Origin: Nodularia spumigena CCY9414
Lineage (GTDB): Bacteria > Cyanobacteriota > Cyanobacteriia > Cyanobacteriales > Nostocaceae
NCBI RefSeq assembly: GCF_000340565.2
Contig: NZ_CP007203.1
Coordinates: 1,761,545 to 1,825,544, forward strand
DNA: 64,000 bases
Direction: 5' to 3'
The notes below the pieces were generated by a model, which had not been told where the DNA came from, searched no databases, and saw only the letters and a list, made by a program, of their open reading frames with translations. A program made the translations under genes and the position numbers. Position 1 is the first letter of the stretch, and each line of letters begins with the position of its first letter. Positions 47,462-55,863 of the stretch are shown piece after piece.

Positions 47462-48907
47462 ATGCAAATTCAAACGCCAGACTGGGTTAAACACGCTGTT
47501 TTCTACCAAATCTTCCCAGATCGCTTTGCCAGAAGCAAGCAGCCTCACAAACGACTGTTACGTGATGCGCGTTGGGAAGCTTGGGAGGCTATGCCTACAC
47601 TCCAAGGCTACAAAGGCGGGGATTTATGGGGTATTATTGAGCAATTAGACTATATTCAGGGCTTAGGGATTAATGCGATTTACTTTACTCCTATTTTTCA
47701 ATCTGCGAGTAATCACCGCTATCACACCCACGATTATTATCAGGTTGATCCGTTGTTGGGTGGTAACGAGGCTTTTCGGGAATTGCTAGACGCAGCCCAT
47801 GAACGCAAGATCAAAGTGGTGCTGGATGGAGTATTTAATCACGCTAGTCGCGGCTTGTTCTTTTTTCATGATATTCTGGAAAATGGACCTCATTCTCCTT
47901 GGGTGGACTGGTTTAAAATTACGGATTGGCCCCTTGCGCCTTATACAGGAGATTTACCAGCAAATTACGAGGGTTGGGCTGGTAATCGCGCTTTACCAGT
48001 TTTTAACCATGATAATCCGGAAGTGCGGGAATATATCATGGAAATTGGCGAATATTGGCTGAAATTTGGTATTGATGGTTGGCGGTTAGATGTGCCATTT
48101 GAAATTAAAACACCGGGTTTTTGGGAAGAATTCCGCGATCGCATCAAAGCCATTAACCCCGAAGCTTATATAGTGGGAGAAGTTTGGGGAGATTCCCGTG
48201 AATGGCTCGATGGTACGCAATTTGACGGGGTAATGAATTACTTATTTACCGCGCCGACTGTTGCCTTTACCGCAGGCGATCGCGTAGTCTTAGAACAAGT
48301 GCAAACCCGTGACTATCAACCCTACCCACCATTATTTGCGGCTGAATACGCTGTCAAAATCCAGGAATTACTGCAACTTTATCCTTGGGAAATTCAACTC
48401 ACGCAACTGAATTTATTAGCAAGTCACGATACAGCCCGATTAATTACCATTGCTGGCGACGATCAAGCTAGTGTGGAATTATCAACTTTACTGTTACTCA
48501 CCTTTCCCGGTGCGCCCAGTATCTATTATGGTGACGAAGTTGGTTTACCTGGGGCGATAGATCCCGACTCCCGGCGTGGTTTTCCCTTGGAAGCGCATTG
48601 GAATCAAGAAATCCTCAAAACTCACCGCCAATTAATTGCTCTGCGCCATAAATACCCAGCTTTGCGTACAGGAGCTTACCAAGTTCTGTTCGCCCAGGGA
48701 GAACTGTATATTTTTACCCGGATTTTAGAGACAGAAGAATTAATTATTGCCGTTAACGCTGGTACAGCCTTAGCAACAGCAAATATAGATCCAGCGAGTT
48801 TGCATACTCAACCCCACGCCCTATTATATGGCGTTGCCGAATTTGAGTGGGATAGTACACAACTTTCCTTAACTCTTCCCCCACGCAGTGGCTGTATTCT
48901 GGGTTAG
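47462..48907 (+). CDS. GH13 alpha-amylase family enzyme (cyclomaltodextrinase/neopullulanase-like)
   Basis: 481 aa (beta/alpha)8 glycoside hydrolase. Region I VVLDGVFNHAS, region II GWRLDVPFE with nucleophile D210, region III IVGEVWGD with E240, and region IV LASHDTAR with D323. It lacks the N-terminal carbohydrate module of longer neopullulanases. There is no signal peptide, so it likely acts on cytoplasmic maltodextrins, fitting its place next to glgC. Confidence 0.93.
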   Translation: MQIQTPDWVKHAVFYQIFPDRFARSKQPHKRLLRDARWEAWEAMPTLQGYKGGDLWGIIEQLDYIQGLGINAIYFTPIFQSASNHRYHTHDYYQVDPLLGGNEAFRELLDAAHERKIKVVLDGVFNHASRGLFFFHDILENGPHSPWVDWFKITDWPLAPYTGDLPANYEGWAGNRALPVFNHDNPEVREYIMEIGEYWLKFGIDGWRLDVPFEIKTPGFWEEFRDRIKAINPEAYIVGEVWGDSREWLDGTQFDGVMNYLFTAPTVAFTAGDRVVLEQVQTRDYQPYPPLFAAEYAVKIQELLQLYPWEIQLTQLNLLASHDTARLITIAGDDQASVELSTLLLLTFPGAPSIYYGDEVGLPGAIDPDSRRGFPLEAHWNQEILKTHRQLIALRHKYPALRTGAYQVLFAQGELYIFTRILETEELIIAVNAGTALATANIDPASLHTQPHALLYGVAEFEWDSTQLSLTLPPRSGCILG

Positions 48908-48911
48908 ATTT

Positions 48912-49331
48912 CTATCCTTTTGCAACCATTGCGGGCATCAATACCTGATCAATCGCATGAATTACGCCATTGTCAGCAATTATATCAGTTACGAGGACAT
49001 GAGCATCATTGATTTTAATCACACCTTGATCAGAATCAATCGCCACCACTGATCCTTCCAGAGTTGGTGCTTCTGAAATCTGCTGCAAATCTTCAAACCT
49101 GACATCCCCAAAAGCGACATGATACATTAATATCTTTTTCAGCGTGGGGATGTCTTGCAGTAGTGAATCTAAAGTATTCTGTGGTAATTGAGCAAAAGCA
49201 TCGTCTGTGGGTGCAAAAAGAGTCAAAGAACCGGGACTTTTCAGAGTTTCGATGATTTCTGCGGTGGTAGCCGCTTTGAGTAGAGCCTGGAAATTTCCGG
49301 CATTAATCGCAGTTTCAACAATATCAGCCAT
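48912..49331 (-). CDS. Fasciclin-domain protein (no signal peptide)
   Basis: 139 aa from Met 49331 (MADIVETAINAGNFQALLKA); a Met six codons up (49349) is an alternative. One FAS1 domain fills the protein: LTLFAPTDDAFAQLP (H1) and DNGVIHAIDQVLMP (H2). Unlike the 12087 gene it has no export signal. Stop is 4 bp from that of the convergent GH13 gene. Confidence 0.92.
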   Translation of the reverse strand: MADIVETAINAGNFQALLKAATTAEIIETLKSPGSLTLFAPTDDAFAQLPQNTLDSLLQDIPTLKKILMYHVAFGDVRFEDLQQISEAPTLEGSVVAIDSDQGVIKINDAHVLVTDIIADNGVIHAIDQVLMPAMVAKG

Positions 49332-49477
49332 AAACTTAAGTTTATTCATGAATTTGCTTACACAACATAGTTATAAAGTCAAAAAAAGCTGCTAGCCTCT
49401 ATCAACAGAGACAAAAATACCAAGCAATAAACTCTCAGTACTGCTAAACTGGGGGATGACCTCATGAACCACTGACT

Positions 49478-49717
49478 ATGCTAAAGCGTTCTAAGTTCGA
49501 GACCACTCAGTCTCAAATCATGCACCGTTCTGAAGATTTGATTAGTGCAGCTTCCAATCGCTACCGCATTACAGTTCAGGTGGCGAACCGTGCCAAGCGT
49601 CGGCGTTATGAAGACTTTGATAGCCCATCGGAAGATATTATGATGAAGCCAGTGCTGAGGGCAATTATCGAAATGTCCGATGAACTGACTCAGCCAGAAA
49701 TCATTGGCGAACTATAA
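49478..49717 (+). CDS. rpoZ: RNA polymerase omega subunit
   Basis: 79 aa: [60 protein letters not shown]. This is the cyanobacterial RpoZ form. The omega subunit helps assemble RNA polymerase. The next gene starts 22 bp after the stop and is probably co-transcribed. Confidence 0.95.
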   Translation: MLKRSKFETTQSQIMHRSEDLISAASNRYRITVQVANRAKRRRYEDFDSPSEDIMMKPVLRAIIEMSDELTQPEIIGEL

Positions 49718-49739
49718 TCAGACTTTTCCACAGGTGAGG

Positions 49740-50327
49740 ATGAGCAAAAATTTATCGTTCCAGCCTTGGCAAACACTCACTGCTTTTATGGTGGTGGGTG
49801 TAGTGCTGTTGAGTTCAGGGAAAGTTAAATTAATACAAACAAACCTGTTTGGCATTCAACCTGCTAAAGCTCAACTAATTAGCCCTGGAGATGTTTGGCA
49901 GCAAGTATATCAGCAATTGCCAGACTTTCCTAAAGAAAATCAATATAAAAGTAAAAACACGGGAGAGGTTGCCGAGAATAACACCTTAGCAAGTCGCCTA
50001 ATTACTTATCACATTTATCGAAAAGGACGCGCCCCCAACTATCGCCTAGATTGGAAACTGACTCTGGCTGATTATTTAGAAGCGAATGAGATGATATATG
50101 ATCAATCCTATCCGGGTAATGATACATTACAGCAAAATCCGCTAGCAGGCGATCGCGCCGCCATTTCCCGGCTCAACCGCCACCAGAGAAACGCCCTAGT
50201 GCAAGTTTTAGCCGATATCTTTAATCCCAACCCTGAGAACACCCAAACACCCAAACGGGAGACCACACCCACACCCAGCACACCACAACCACCCCAACAA
50301 AGAGGTAGCGCTGAACTTCTCAAATAA
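49740..50327 (+). CDS. Conserved exported hypothetical protein
   Basis: 195 aa from ATG 49740 (MSKNLSFQPWQTL), chosen over TTG 49704 because GGTGAGG precedes it. A hydrophobic segment (about 12-30) then AKAQLISPG suggests a signal peptide ending near AKA. A globular part with VWQQVYQQLPDFPKEN and TLASRLITYHIYRKGRAPNY precedes a Pro/Thr-rich tail. Cyanobacterial-type protein of unknown role, in probable operon with rpoZ. Confidence 0.82.
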   Translation: MSKNLSFQPWQTLTAFMVVGVVLLSSGKVKLIQTNLFGIQPAKAQLISPGDVWQQVYQQLPDFPKENQYKSKNTGEVAENNTLASRLITYHIYRKGRAPNYRLDWKLTLADYLEANEMIYDQSYPGNDTLQQNPLAGDRAAISRLNRHQRNALVQVLADIFNPNPENTQTPKRETTPTPSTPQPPQQRGSAELLK

Positions 50328-50389
50328 AAAACCTCTCTGCGCCCCTTTGCGTTAACCTCCGCGCACCTTTGCGTTTCAAAACTCAACTC

Positions 50390-50755
50390 ATGGAACAACT
50401 CATAAAAAATGGACTGGGTTGGCGAATTGGCTCGAACCCCAACGCACCCGAATTCAAAGGATTAATAGGAACAGAAGATTGGGCTATCGAACTAACAGAA
50501 GCCGAATTAAACGATTTTTGCCGACTACTGGCACAATTAGCAGACACCATGAAACAACTCGCAGCCGAATTAATGGCAGAAGAGAAAATTGCCTGTGAAG
50601 CTGAAAGCGACTTATTATGGCTAGAGGTAGAAGGCTATGCTCACGCTTACAGTTTGCGCTTGATTCTGAATACAGGCAGAGGCGTAGAAGGTAAATGGGA
50701 TGCTGCCGCAGTACCAGGGTTACTACAAGCATCTGGGATGCTGAAAGTTTTTTAA
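50390..50755 (+). CDS. DUF1818 family protein
   Basis: 121 aa from ATG 50390 (MEQLIKNGLGWRIGSNPNAP); the upstream TTG frame lies in repeat sequence. The full-length family signature is present: GLIGTEDWAIELTEAELNDF, EKIACEAESDLLWLEVEGYA, GRGVEGKWDAAAVPGLLQA. Found in cyanobacteria and chloroplast-bearing eukaryotes; function unknown. 52 bp upstream of tRNA-Pro. Confidence 0.9.
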   Translation: MEQLIKNGLGWRIGSNPNAPEFKGLIGTEDWAIELTEAELNDFCRLLAQLADTMKQLAAELMAEEKIACEAESDLLWLEVEGYAHAYSLRLILNTGRGVEGKWDAAAVPGLLQASGMLKVF

Positions 50756-50806
50756 ATTAACCCCTTGATTATTTTAAAACTTTGCAGTACAATGGAAATT
50801 CTGAGA

Positions 50807-50880
50807 CGGGGCGTAGCGCAGCTTGGTAGCGCGCCACTTTGGGGTAGTGGAGGTCGTGGGTTCGAATCCCGCCGCTCCGA
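50807..50880 (+). tRNA. tRNA-Pro (GGG anticodon)
   Basis: 74 nt cloverleaf. Acceptor CGGGGCG / CGCTCCG with discriminator A; D-arm GCGC-AGCTTGGTA-GCGC; anticodon stem CCACT/AGTGG around loop TTGGGGT (anticodon GGG at 50841-50843); T-arm GTGGG-TTCGAAT-CCCGC. CCA is not encoded. Confidence 0.96.
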
Positions 50881-50895
50881 TAGACAAAAGACCCT

Positions 50896-50933
50896 AGCCC
50901 GCTATTCTTTAACTCAAAGATTAGCGGGCTTTT
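50896..50933 (+). terminator. Terminator after tRNA-Pro
   Basis: AGCCCGCTA (50896-50904) / TAGCGGGCT (50922-50930) perfect 9-bp stem followed by TTT, 15 bp after the tRNA. Confidence 0.8.
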
Positions 50934-50949
50934 CAATGTTTAAAATTCT

Positions 50950-51048
50950 TCTGATTCCCTAATTCACATTTTTGAAATACGTTGAAATACTAAATCAGAT
51001 ATCTTGGGAAATATTTTCCAATCATAAGCATAAGCAAGATATTATCCA
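50950..51048. repeat. Duplicated tail of a serine-hydrolase gene
   Basis: About 95 bp nearly identical to 52113-52212, the 3' end of the serine-hydrolase fragment on the minus strand (ends at CTAATTCACATTTTTGA). Only the last ~25 codons are present here, so it is a remnant. Confidence 0.75.
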
Positions 51049-51284
51049 ATCTGACACACCCTACAAAATCCTTGAATCCTGTAAATCCTGATGCAGACAA
51101 AAAATCATCAGCCGGTGCGTCAGATGTTAAAAATCTCTTCATTATTACCAAATCATCGAATCTGACACACCCTACAAAATCTTTATCCTGTAAATCCTTA
51201 AATCCTGGATATCCTGATTCTGACAATTGCTAGTTTATAATTGATGCAAGTGTAACTTTTCCATTTACCAAAGAGGAATCAGTC
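51049..51284. repeat. Direct repeats upstream of the DUF433 gene
   Basis: AATCTGACACACCCTACAAAAT occurs twice (about 51049-51070 and 51159-51180), each followed by CCTGTAAATCCT/TGAATCCTG-type short repeats. No gene; the minus-strand ORF over this stretch merely translates the repeats. Confidence 0.6.
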
Positions 51285-51500
51285 ATGAAGGGATGGGAAA
51301 CTTTAGATGCAATAGAAAGACAACCTGATAAAGTCAGTGGAGCATGGGTATTTCGAGGAACAAGAGTTCCGGTGACTGCATTATTTGAAAATTTGCGCGA
51401 TGGTGCCACAGTAGATGAATTTTTGGAGTGGTTTCCACCTGTGCAAAGATCACAAATTGAAGCTGTACTTAATTATGAGCTTGAAGCGTTAGCTGCTTAG
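51285..51500 (+). CDS. DUF433 family antitoxin-like protein
   Basis: 71 aa: RQPDKVSGAWVFRGTRVPVT, ENLRDGATVDEFLEWFP and SQIEAVLNYELEAL are the full DUF433 helix-turn-helix signature. DUF433 genes usually precede a DUF5615 PIN-like gene, as here (2-bp gap), forming a presumptive antitoxin. GAGGAATC lies upstream of the ATG. Confidence 0.88.
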   Translation: MKGWETLDAIERQPDKVSGAWVFRGTRVPVTALFENLRDGATVDEFLEWFPPVQRSQIEAVLNYELEALAA

Positions 51501-51502
51501 AT

Positions 51503-51823
51503 ATGAAAATTCTTTTTGATCAGGGAACTCCAGTACCACTACGAAAATATTTAACAGAACATTCTGTAACAACAGCTTATGAAGAAGGATGGTCTAATTT
51601 ATCAAATGGAGATTTATTAAAAGCTGCTGAAAATAAAGGATATCAAATACTTGTTACAACGGATAAGAATTTGCGTTATCAACAGAATTTGAGCGAACGT
51701 CAAATTACAATTGTAGTTTTACTGTGAACTTCATGGCCAAAAATTAGGACACAAGTTGATAAAATTTGTTCTATTATTAATAACACTGAATTTTGTGATT
51801 ATAAAGAAATCTCTGTGCATTAA
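51503..51823 (+). pseudogene. DUF5615 PIN-like toxin, interrupted by in-frame TGA
   Basis: ATG 51503 starts MKILFDQGTPVPLRKYLTEH; conserved PIN-like residues D6, VTTDKNLRYQQNLS and IVVLL. TGA at 51725-51727 ends the frame at 74 aa. The same frame continues TSWPKIRTQVDKICSIINN to a TAA at about 51821, matching the usual C-terminus of the ~110-aa family. A single nonsense change has therefore removed about 30 residues. Whether the shortened protein still acts is unknown. Confidence 0.8.
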
Positions 51824-52114
51824 GGCGCGATCTACTAAAGACTGAATTTGCTCAGATGATAGCGGATCTCCATTGGTATAATGTTAAAGCCAAGTTTTAC
51901 TCACAGGACTTACGCAAAAACCCTCTCAAACCCTCTTGACTCTGTGTCCTCTGCGTCTGGTGTGGTTCGTTATTCCGTAATTTCCGTAACTTGTGCGTAA
52001 GTCCTAACTCATTAGATTGGGGTTATCTGGTAAACTGGCTAAATCCTATCCTGGCATTTGTAATTCTTCCATGAGCCGATTTACTTTATCTTCATGCGGT
52101 TATGAGATTCCACT
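51800..52114 (-). pseudogene. csaB: csaB 3'-end copy, deleted and interrupted by MITE
   Basis: Bases 51800-51904 and 52006-52100 match the 3' part of intact csaB (53276-53460) with scattered changes, such as GCGCGATCTACTAA followed by TCAGATGATAGCGGATC. The copy then jumps to a segment matching csaB near 54130-54156 (CTTCATGCGGTTRTGAGATT), skipping about 670 bp. The MITE at 51905 splits it further. Non-functional. Confidence 0.82.
51905..52005. mobile_element. MITE-like element, AGGACTTACGCA family, copy 3
   Basis: 101 bp with 12-bp ends AGGACTTACGCA / TGCGTAAGTCCT. It is inserted in the csaB remnant, between CAAGTTTTACTCAC and AACTCATTAGATT. Confidence 0.85.
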
Positions 52115-52125
52115 GATGCCCTAAT

Positions 52126-52448
52126 TCACATTTTTGACATACGTTCCAATACTAAATTAGATATCTTGGGAAATATTTTCCAATCATAAGCATAAGCACG
52201 ATCTTCTCCAAACACAACCAGGATGTAAGCAGCAGATCCATCTCTGGTTGCTATGTATGCAGCTTCTTGACGAGAACCAGAGGTCCATCCAGCTTTACCA
52301 CCGAAGTAAACATCTGTGGGTAATGACTCGCTGAAAAAACCCCGTACCGGGTTAAACACATTAGGATTTTGCTCTTTTCTTTTCTCAATTCTGGTAGCAG
52401 CATCTATTGATAACCAGTCTGCCATTCTCTCACTATCGGCTTTGGCTT
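52126..52448 (-). pseudogene. Serine hydrolase (class A beta-lactamase-like), C-terminal fragment
   Basis: Minus strand: KAKADSERMADWLSIDAATR, then FFSESLPTDVYFGGKAGWTS, EAAYIATRDGSAAYILVVFG and DWKIFPKISNLVLERM. The KAGWTSGSR / KTG-like motif and the terminal strands fit the C-terminal ~100 residues of a beta-lactamase-related serine hydrolase. The N-terminal half with the catalytic SxxK is missing; the sequence joins an unrelated fragment at about 52448. Confidence 0.75.
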
Positions 52449-52945
52449 TTTTGCAAGCTGTATTAATAGTTATGGTTATTTTAATTTGTTTTAAATCACC
52501 ACAACCAGAATTGATTCCTTGGCAATTGGGTTTGTTAATTACTAATTTTCTCACACTTTTAACAAGTATGAGTCTAGGTTTATTAGTTTCAACATTTGTT
52601 AAGAATATTAGTCAAGCTAATAGTGCTTTACCCCTGCTTTTACTCCCACAAATTATTTTTTCTGGTGTTTTATTTAAAATAGAAAATGCGGTAAGTGTCG
52701 TTTCTTGGTTAATGCTAAGTCGTTGGTCAGTTGGTGCTTATGGGACTTTAGTTAATCTGAATGGGCTAGTTCCTGAACCAATGCAACTAGCTAACGGTAG
52801 TATAGTTCCGCAACCATTTGAAGTCACATCTGTTTATGAGCCAACATGGTCAAATCTGGGTTTAAATTGGGGTATGTTGTGCTTGCATACAGTCGTTTAT
52901 TTAACAGTTGCATTTAGTTTACAAAAGCGGAAAGATATTTTTTGA
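52449..52945 (+). pseudogene. ABC-2 type transporter permease, C-terminal fragment
   Basis: Plus strand: LQAVLIVMVILICFK, then LGLLVSTFVKNISQANSALP, LPQIIFSGVLFKI and a last hydrophobic segment before QKRKDIF. This is the C-terminal ~165 residues of an ABC-2 permease of the form found after FHA/ATPase domains. The ATPase and first membrane segments are gone, and no start codon with a Shine-Dalgarno is visible. Confidence 0.75.
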
Positions 52946-53275
52946 ATAGTTGAATAGAGCGGTTATCAGTTAAGTGAGATACAAAGACCCCACCCCCAAC
53001 CCGCAAGCGAGGAACCACTGTGTACACACAAGTAAAGTCCGCAAAGGTTTCAAGCTTTCTAAACCCTTTAAACTGTCATTACGAGTGCAGCGATAGCGGA
53101 ACGAAGTAATCGCATTGTCCCCTGGTCGTTGTGATTGCTTCGTCGTTCCTCCTCGCAATGACAGGCTAGAACGACAGACGACGAAACCAAGCTTTAGGTG
53201 GGATTTCCCGACTTGTGTGTACACGGTAGGCAAGCGAGGAGGGGGCTATGATAGATTTCATTCGAGTGCATACCG
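52946..53275. other. Intergenic with palindromic repeat
   Basis: About 53013-53226 is a long imperfect palindrome: TGTGTACACACAAGT near 53021-53035 faces ACTTGTGTGTACAC near 53213-53226, with AATGACAGG / CTGTCATTACG arms inside (53071, 53156). This looks like a non-autonomous inverted-repeat element. No gene. Confidence 0.5.
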
Positions 53276-54307
53276 TTATAAAATATCTTTGTGCATTAAA
53301 GCGCGATCTACTAACGATTGAATTTGGTCAGATGATAGCGGATCACCATTGGCATAATGTTCTATCCAAGTTCTACTAATTATATTAGGGTCATCTGGTA
53401 AACTGGCTAAATCCCATCCTGGCATTTGTAAATCTTCCATGAGCCGATTTACTTTAGGGTCATAACTGAGGGCGAAACAGCGACAACCTTCAGCAGCAGC
53501 CATAATTAAGCTGTGCAAACGCATCCCAATTGCCATTTCTACACCTTTATAGACACCTTTTAATAATTGCGGGTCTTCTAAAAGCAGAATTTTGCTGACA
53601 TCTTTTAATTGGGGTTGAATTGCTTGGGCGATCGCTAAATCTTCACTCTTTTGAAATGGTAACAGCAAAATAAAGGCTTGGGTAGCTTTCTGAAAGTCTA
53701 CTAAGGCGCGAGTCAAGTTTGCTAAACGTTGGGGAGTCAATTGGGGATGATTCCTCAGAGTCACAGCAACTCTCGGCGCTGGTAAATCCCAAAGTCCTGG
53801 TACTGGCTTGCTTTCTAACGCCCAAACTGGGTCAGGCGCAAGCAAACAAGGAATTTGCCAATCATTTAATAAAGCAGCGCTAGAGCGATCGCGCACACTA
53901 ACTCTGCTACAATATCCGAAGGAGTGTTGTGCCAACTTGCGAGTTTGGGGACGAACTAAGGGACCGATACCTTGCGCCCAAGCTACAGTTTTCAAACCCA
54001 TTTTCTGAGCCAATATCATCAGCCCCCCATAATAAAATGGACTAATGGTACTGGTGACATCTTGAATTAAACTTCCTCCGCCCCAAATGAAAGCATCGCA
54101 AGAACGCAGAGCTTGGAGTACAGGTAAAATCTTCATGCGGTTGTGAGATTCCACCCCATAGCGATCGCGCGTTTGTTCTGGATTGCCCGAAAGCACCACA
54201 GGAGTCACATCAGGTGGTAACATTTGCAAAAGCGTCGCCAATAAAGCCTCGTCACCACCATTACCTTTACCGTAATACCCAGACAATAACGCCCGCATCT
54301 TTGCCAT
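53276..54307 (-). CDS. csaB: Polysaccharide pyruvyl transferase CsaB
   Basis: 343 aa. MRALLSGYYGKGNGGDEALL is the CsaB start, with AFIWGGGSLIQDVTS, AWAQGIGPL, VSVRDRSSAALL and GVEMAIGMRLHSLIMAAAEG. CsaB adds pyruvyl groups to cell-wall glycans, which serve to anchor S-layer-type proteins. A broken partial copy is 1.2-1.5 kb to the left. Divergent from the DUF2499 gene. Confidence 0.93.
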   Translation of the reverse strand: MAKMRALLSGYYGKGNGGDEALLATLLQMLPPDVTPVVLSGNPEQTRDRYGVESHNRMKILPVLQALRSCDAFIWGGGSLIQDVTSTISPFYYGGLMILAQKMGLKTVAWAQGIGPLVRPQTRKLAQHSFGYCSRVSVRDRSSAALLNDWQIPCLLAPDPVWALESKPVPGLWDLPAPRVAVTLRNHPQLTPQRLANLTRALVDFQKATQAFILLLPFQKSEDLAIAQAIQPQLKDVSKILLLEDPQLLKGVYKGVEMAIGMRLHSLIMAAAEGCRCFALSYDPKVNRLMEDLQMPGWDLASLPDDPNIISRTWIEHYANGDPLSSDQIQSLVDRALMHKDIL

Positions 54308-54333
54308 TTTAAATTTATAACTTTGTATTACTT

Positions 54334-54681
54334 ATGCACGCCCTTTCCATTCCCACCTGGATTATTCACGTTTCTAGCGTTATTGAGTGGATTGTCGCCA
54401 TTTGGATAATCTGGACTTACGGCGAACTCACTGGTAATCGCACATGGTGGGGATTATCTCTAGCCATGTTACCAGCTTTAGTCAGTGCCATGTGTGCCTG
54501 TACCTGGCATTATTTCGACAATGCTGCATCTCTAGAATGGCTGGTAACACTCCAAGCTGCGATGACATTAATTGGTAATTTTACACTTTGGGCGGCTGCG
54601 GTATTGATTTGGCGTTCGACTAAACCAGAGGATACCACAACCAATACCGTTACAGCCCAACCTATGGAATCAAAATCATGA
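54334..54681 (+). CDS. DUF2499 family membrane protein (Ycf49-like)
   Basis: 115 aa, three hydrophobic segments. LSIPTWIIHVSSVIEWIVAI, WHYFDNAASLEWLVTLQAA and MTLIGNFTLWAAA are the DUF2499 signature. Conserved in cyanobacteria and plastid-bearing eukaryotes; function unknown. Its stop overlaps the next start by ATGA. Confidence 0.92.
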   Translation: MHALSIPTWIIHVSSVIEWIVAIWIIWTYGELTGNRTWWGLSLAMLPALVSAMCACTWHYFDNAASLEWLVTLQAAMTLIGNFTLWAAAVLIWRSTKPEDTTTNTVTAQPMESKS

Positions 54682-54971
54682 TATCTAAAGAAACCCTATT
54701 TGCCCTTTCCTTATTTCCCTACTTGGGTTTCTTGTGGTTTATTAGCCGTAGTCCGCAAATGCCACGTTTAGCCCTATATGGATTTTACGGCACGCTGGTA
54801 TTTGTTGCCATTACCATCCCGGCGGCAATTTACGCTCAATTACATTATGGTGCTGCGTTAGCTGACATAGATTGGCTACACGGGGGTGCAGAAGTGTTTT
54901 TAACCCTTGCTAACATTGTCCTAGTAGTGGGTTTCGCCCAAGCCATTAGAGAATTAAAAATGAAAAATTAA
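54678..54971 (+). CDS. DUF3593 family membrane protein
   Basis: 97 aa, three hydrophobic segments: TLFALSLFPYLGFLWFISRS, LYGFYGTLVFVAITIPAAIY and AEVFLTLANIVLVVGFA. Typical DUF3593, routinely next to DUF2499 in cyanobacteria. The coupled pair probably forms one membrane complex; role unknown. Confidence 0.92.
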   Translation: MISKETLFALSLFPYLGFLWFISRSPQMPRLALYGFYGTLVFVAITIPAAIYAQLHYGAALADIDWLHGGAEVFLTLANIVLVVGFAQAIRELKMKN

Positions 54972-55092
54972 GTTTCTATGTTTCTGGGTAAGAGTTTTAA
55001 ACGCCGATGTACGCCGATAAACGCGGATAAATTGAGATTTTTAATTTTTTTGGTTGATTTTTTTGGGGTTTTGTAGTATTAGGAATAAATAA

Positions 55093-55863
55093 ATGGATGT
55101 GATTCCAGCTATTGATTTATTAGAAGGTCGCTGTGTCAGACTATATCAGGGAGATTACGAGCGAGCGCAAGTTTTTAGTGAAAACCCAGTAGAAATTGCC
55201 AAACAGTGGGTTGATCAAGGTGCTACTAGATTACATTTAGTTGATCTAGATGGTGCAAAAGCAGGTAAAGTAGTAAACTTAAAAGCAATTGAAGCGATCG
55301 CTCAAGCGATATCCATACCCATTGAAATTGGTGGCGGGTTGCGCGATCGCACCAGCGTAGAACAAGTATTTAATATAGGAGTACAGTGGGCAATTCTGGG
55401 GACTATAGCCGTAGAACAACCCCAATTAGTCCAAGAACTCTGTCAAGAATTTCCCGAAAAGATTATCATAGGGATAGACGCGCGTAACGGATTAGTCGCA
55501 ACTCGTGGTTGGTTAGAAACCTCCGAAGTTTTAGCCACCCAACTAGCCGTACAAATGCAAGAATTAGGTGCAGCAGCCATCATCTACACAGATATTCACC
55601 GTGATGGTACACTCATCGGTCCCAACTTAGAAGCCTTAAGAGAACTTGCGAGTGCAATATCCATCCCCATAATAGCTTCTGGGGGAGTCAGTTCTGTCAC
55701 CGATTTATTGAGTTTATTAGGCTTAGAAATGCAAGGAGTAAAAGGTGTAATAGTCGGAAAAGCCTTATACACTGGCGATATTTCTCTCAAAGAAGCACTC
55801 CGCGCCATCGGTCCCGGACGCATTCAAGATATTCCCCCAAACCTCGACTCCAGCTTTGCTTAA
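55093..55863 (+). CDS. hisA: Phosphoribosylformimino-5-aminoimidazole carboxamide ribotide isomerase HisA
   Basis: 256 aa TIM barrel. D8 in [47 protein letters not shown] and [20 protein letters not shown] phosphate loop. It catalyses the Amadori isomerisation in histidine synthesis; its product feeds HisF/HisH. Monocistronic. Confidence 0.96.
   Translation: MDVIPAIDLLEGRCVRLYQGDYERAQVFSENPVEIAKQWVDQGATRLHLVDLDGAKAGKVVNLKAIEAIAQAISIPIEIGGGLRDRTSVEQVFNIGVQWAILGTIAVEQPQLVQELCQEFPEKIIIGIDARNGLVATRGWLETSEVLATQLAVQMQELGAAAIIYTDIHRDGTLIGPNLEALRELASAISIPIIASGGVSSVTDLLSLLGLEMQGVKGVIVGKALYTGDISLKEALRAIGPGRIQDIPPNLDSSFA

Noticed and set aside
50990-51226. 78-codon minus-strand ORF with repeated DFVGCVR
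   Set aside because: It is the translation of a direct nucleotide repeat, with no start context.
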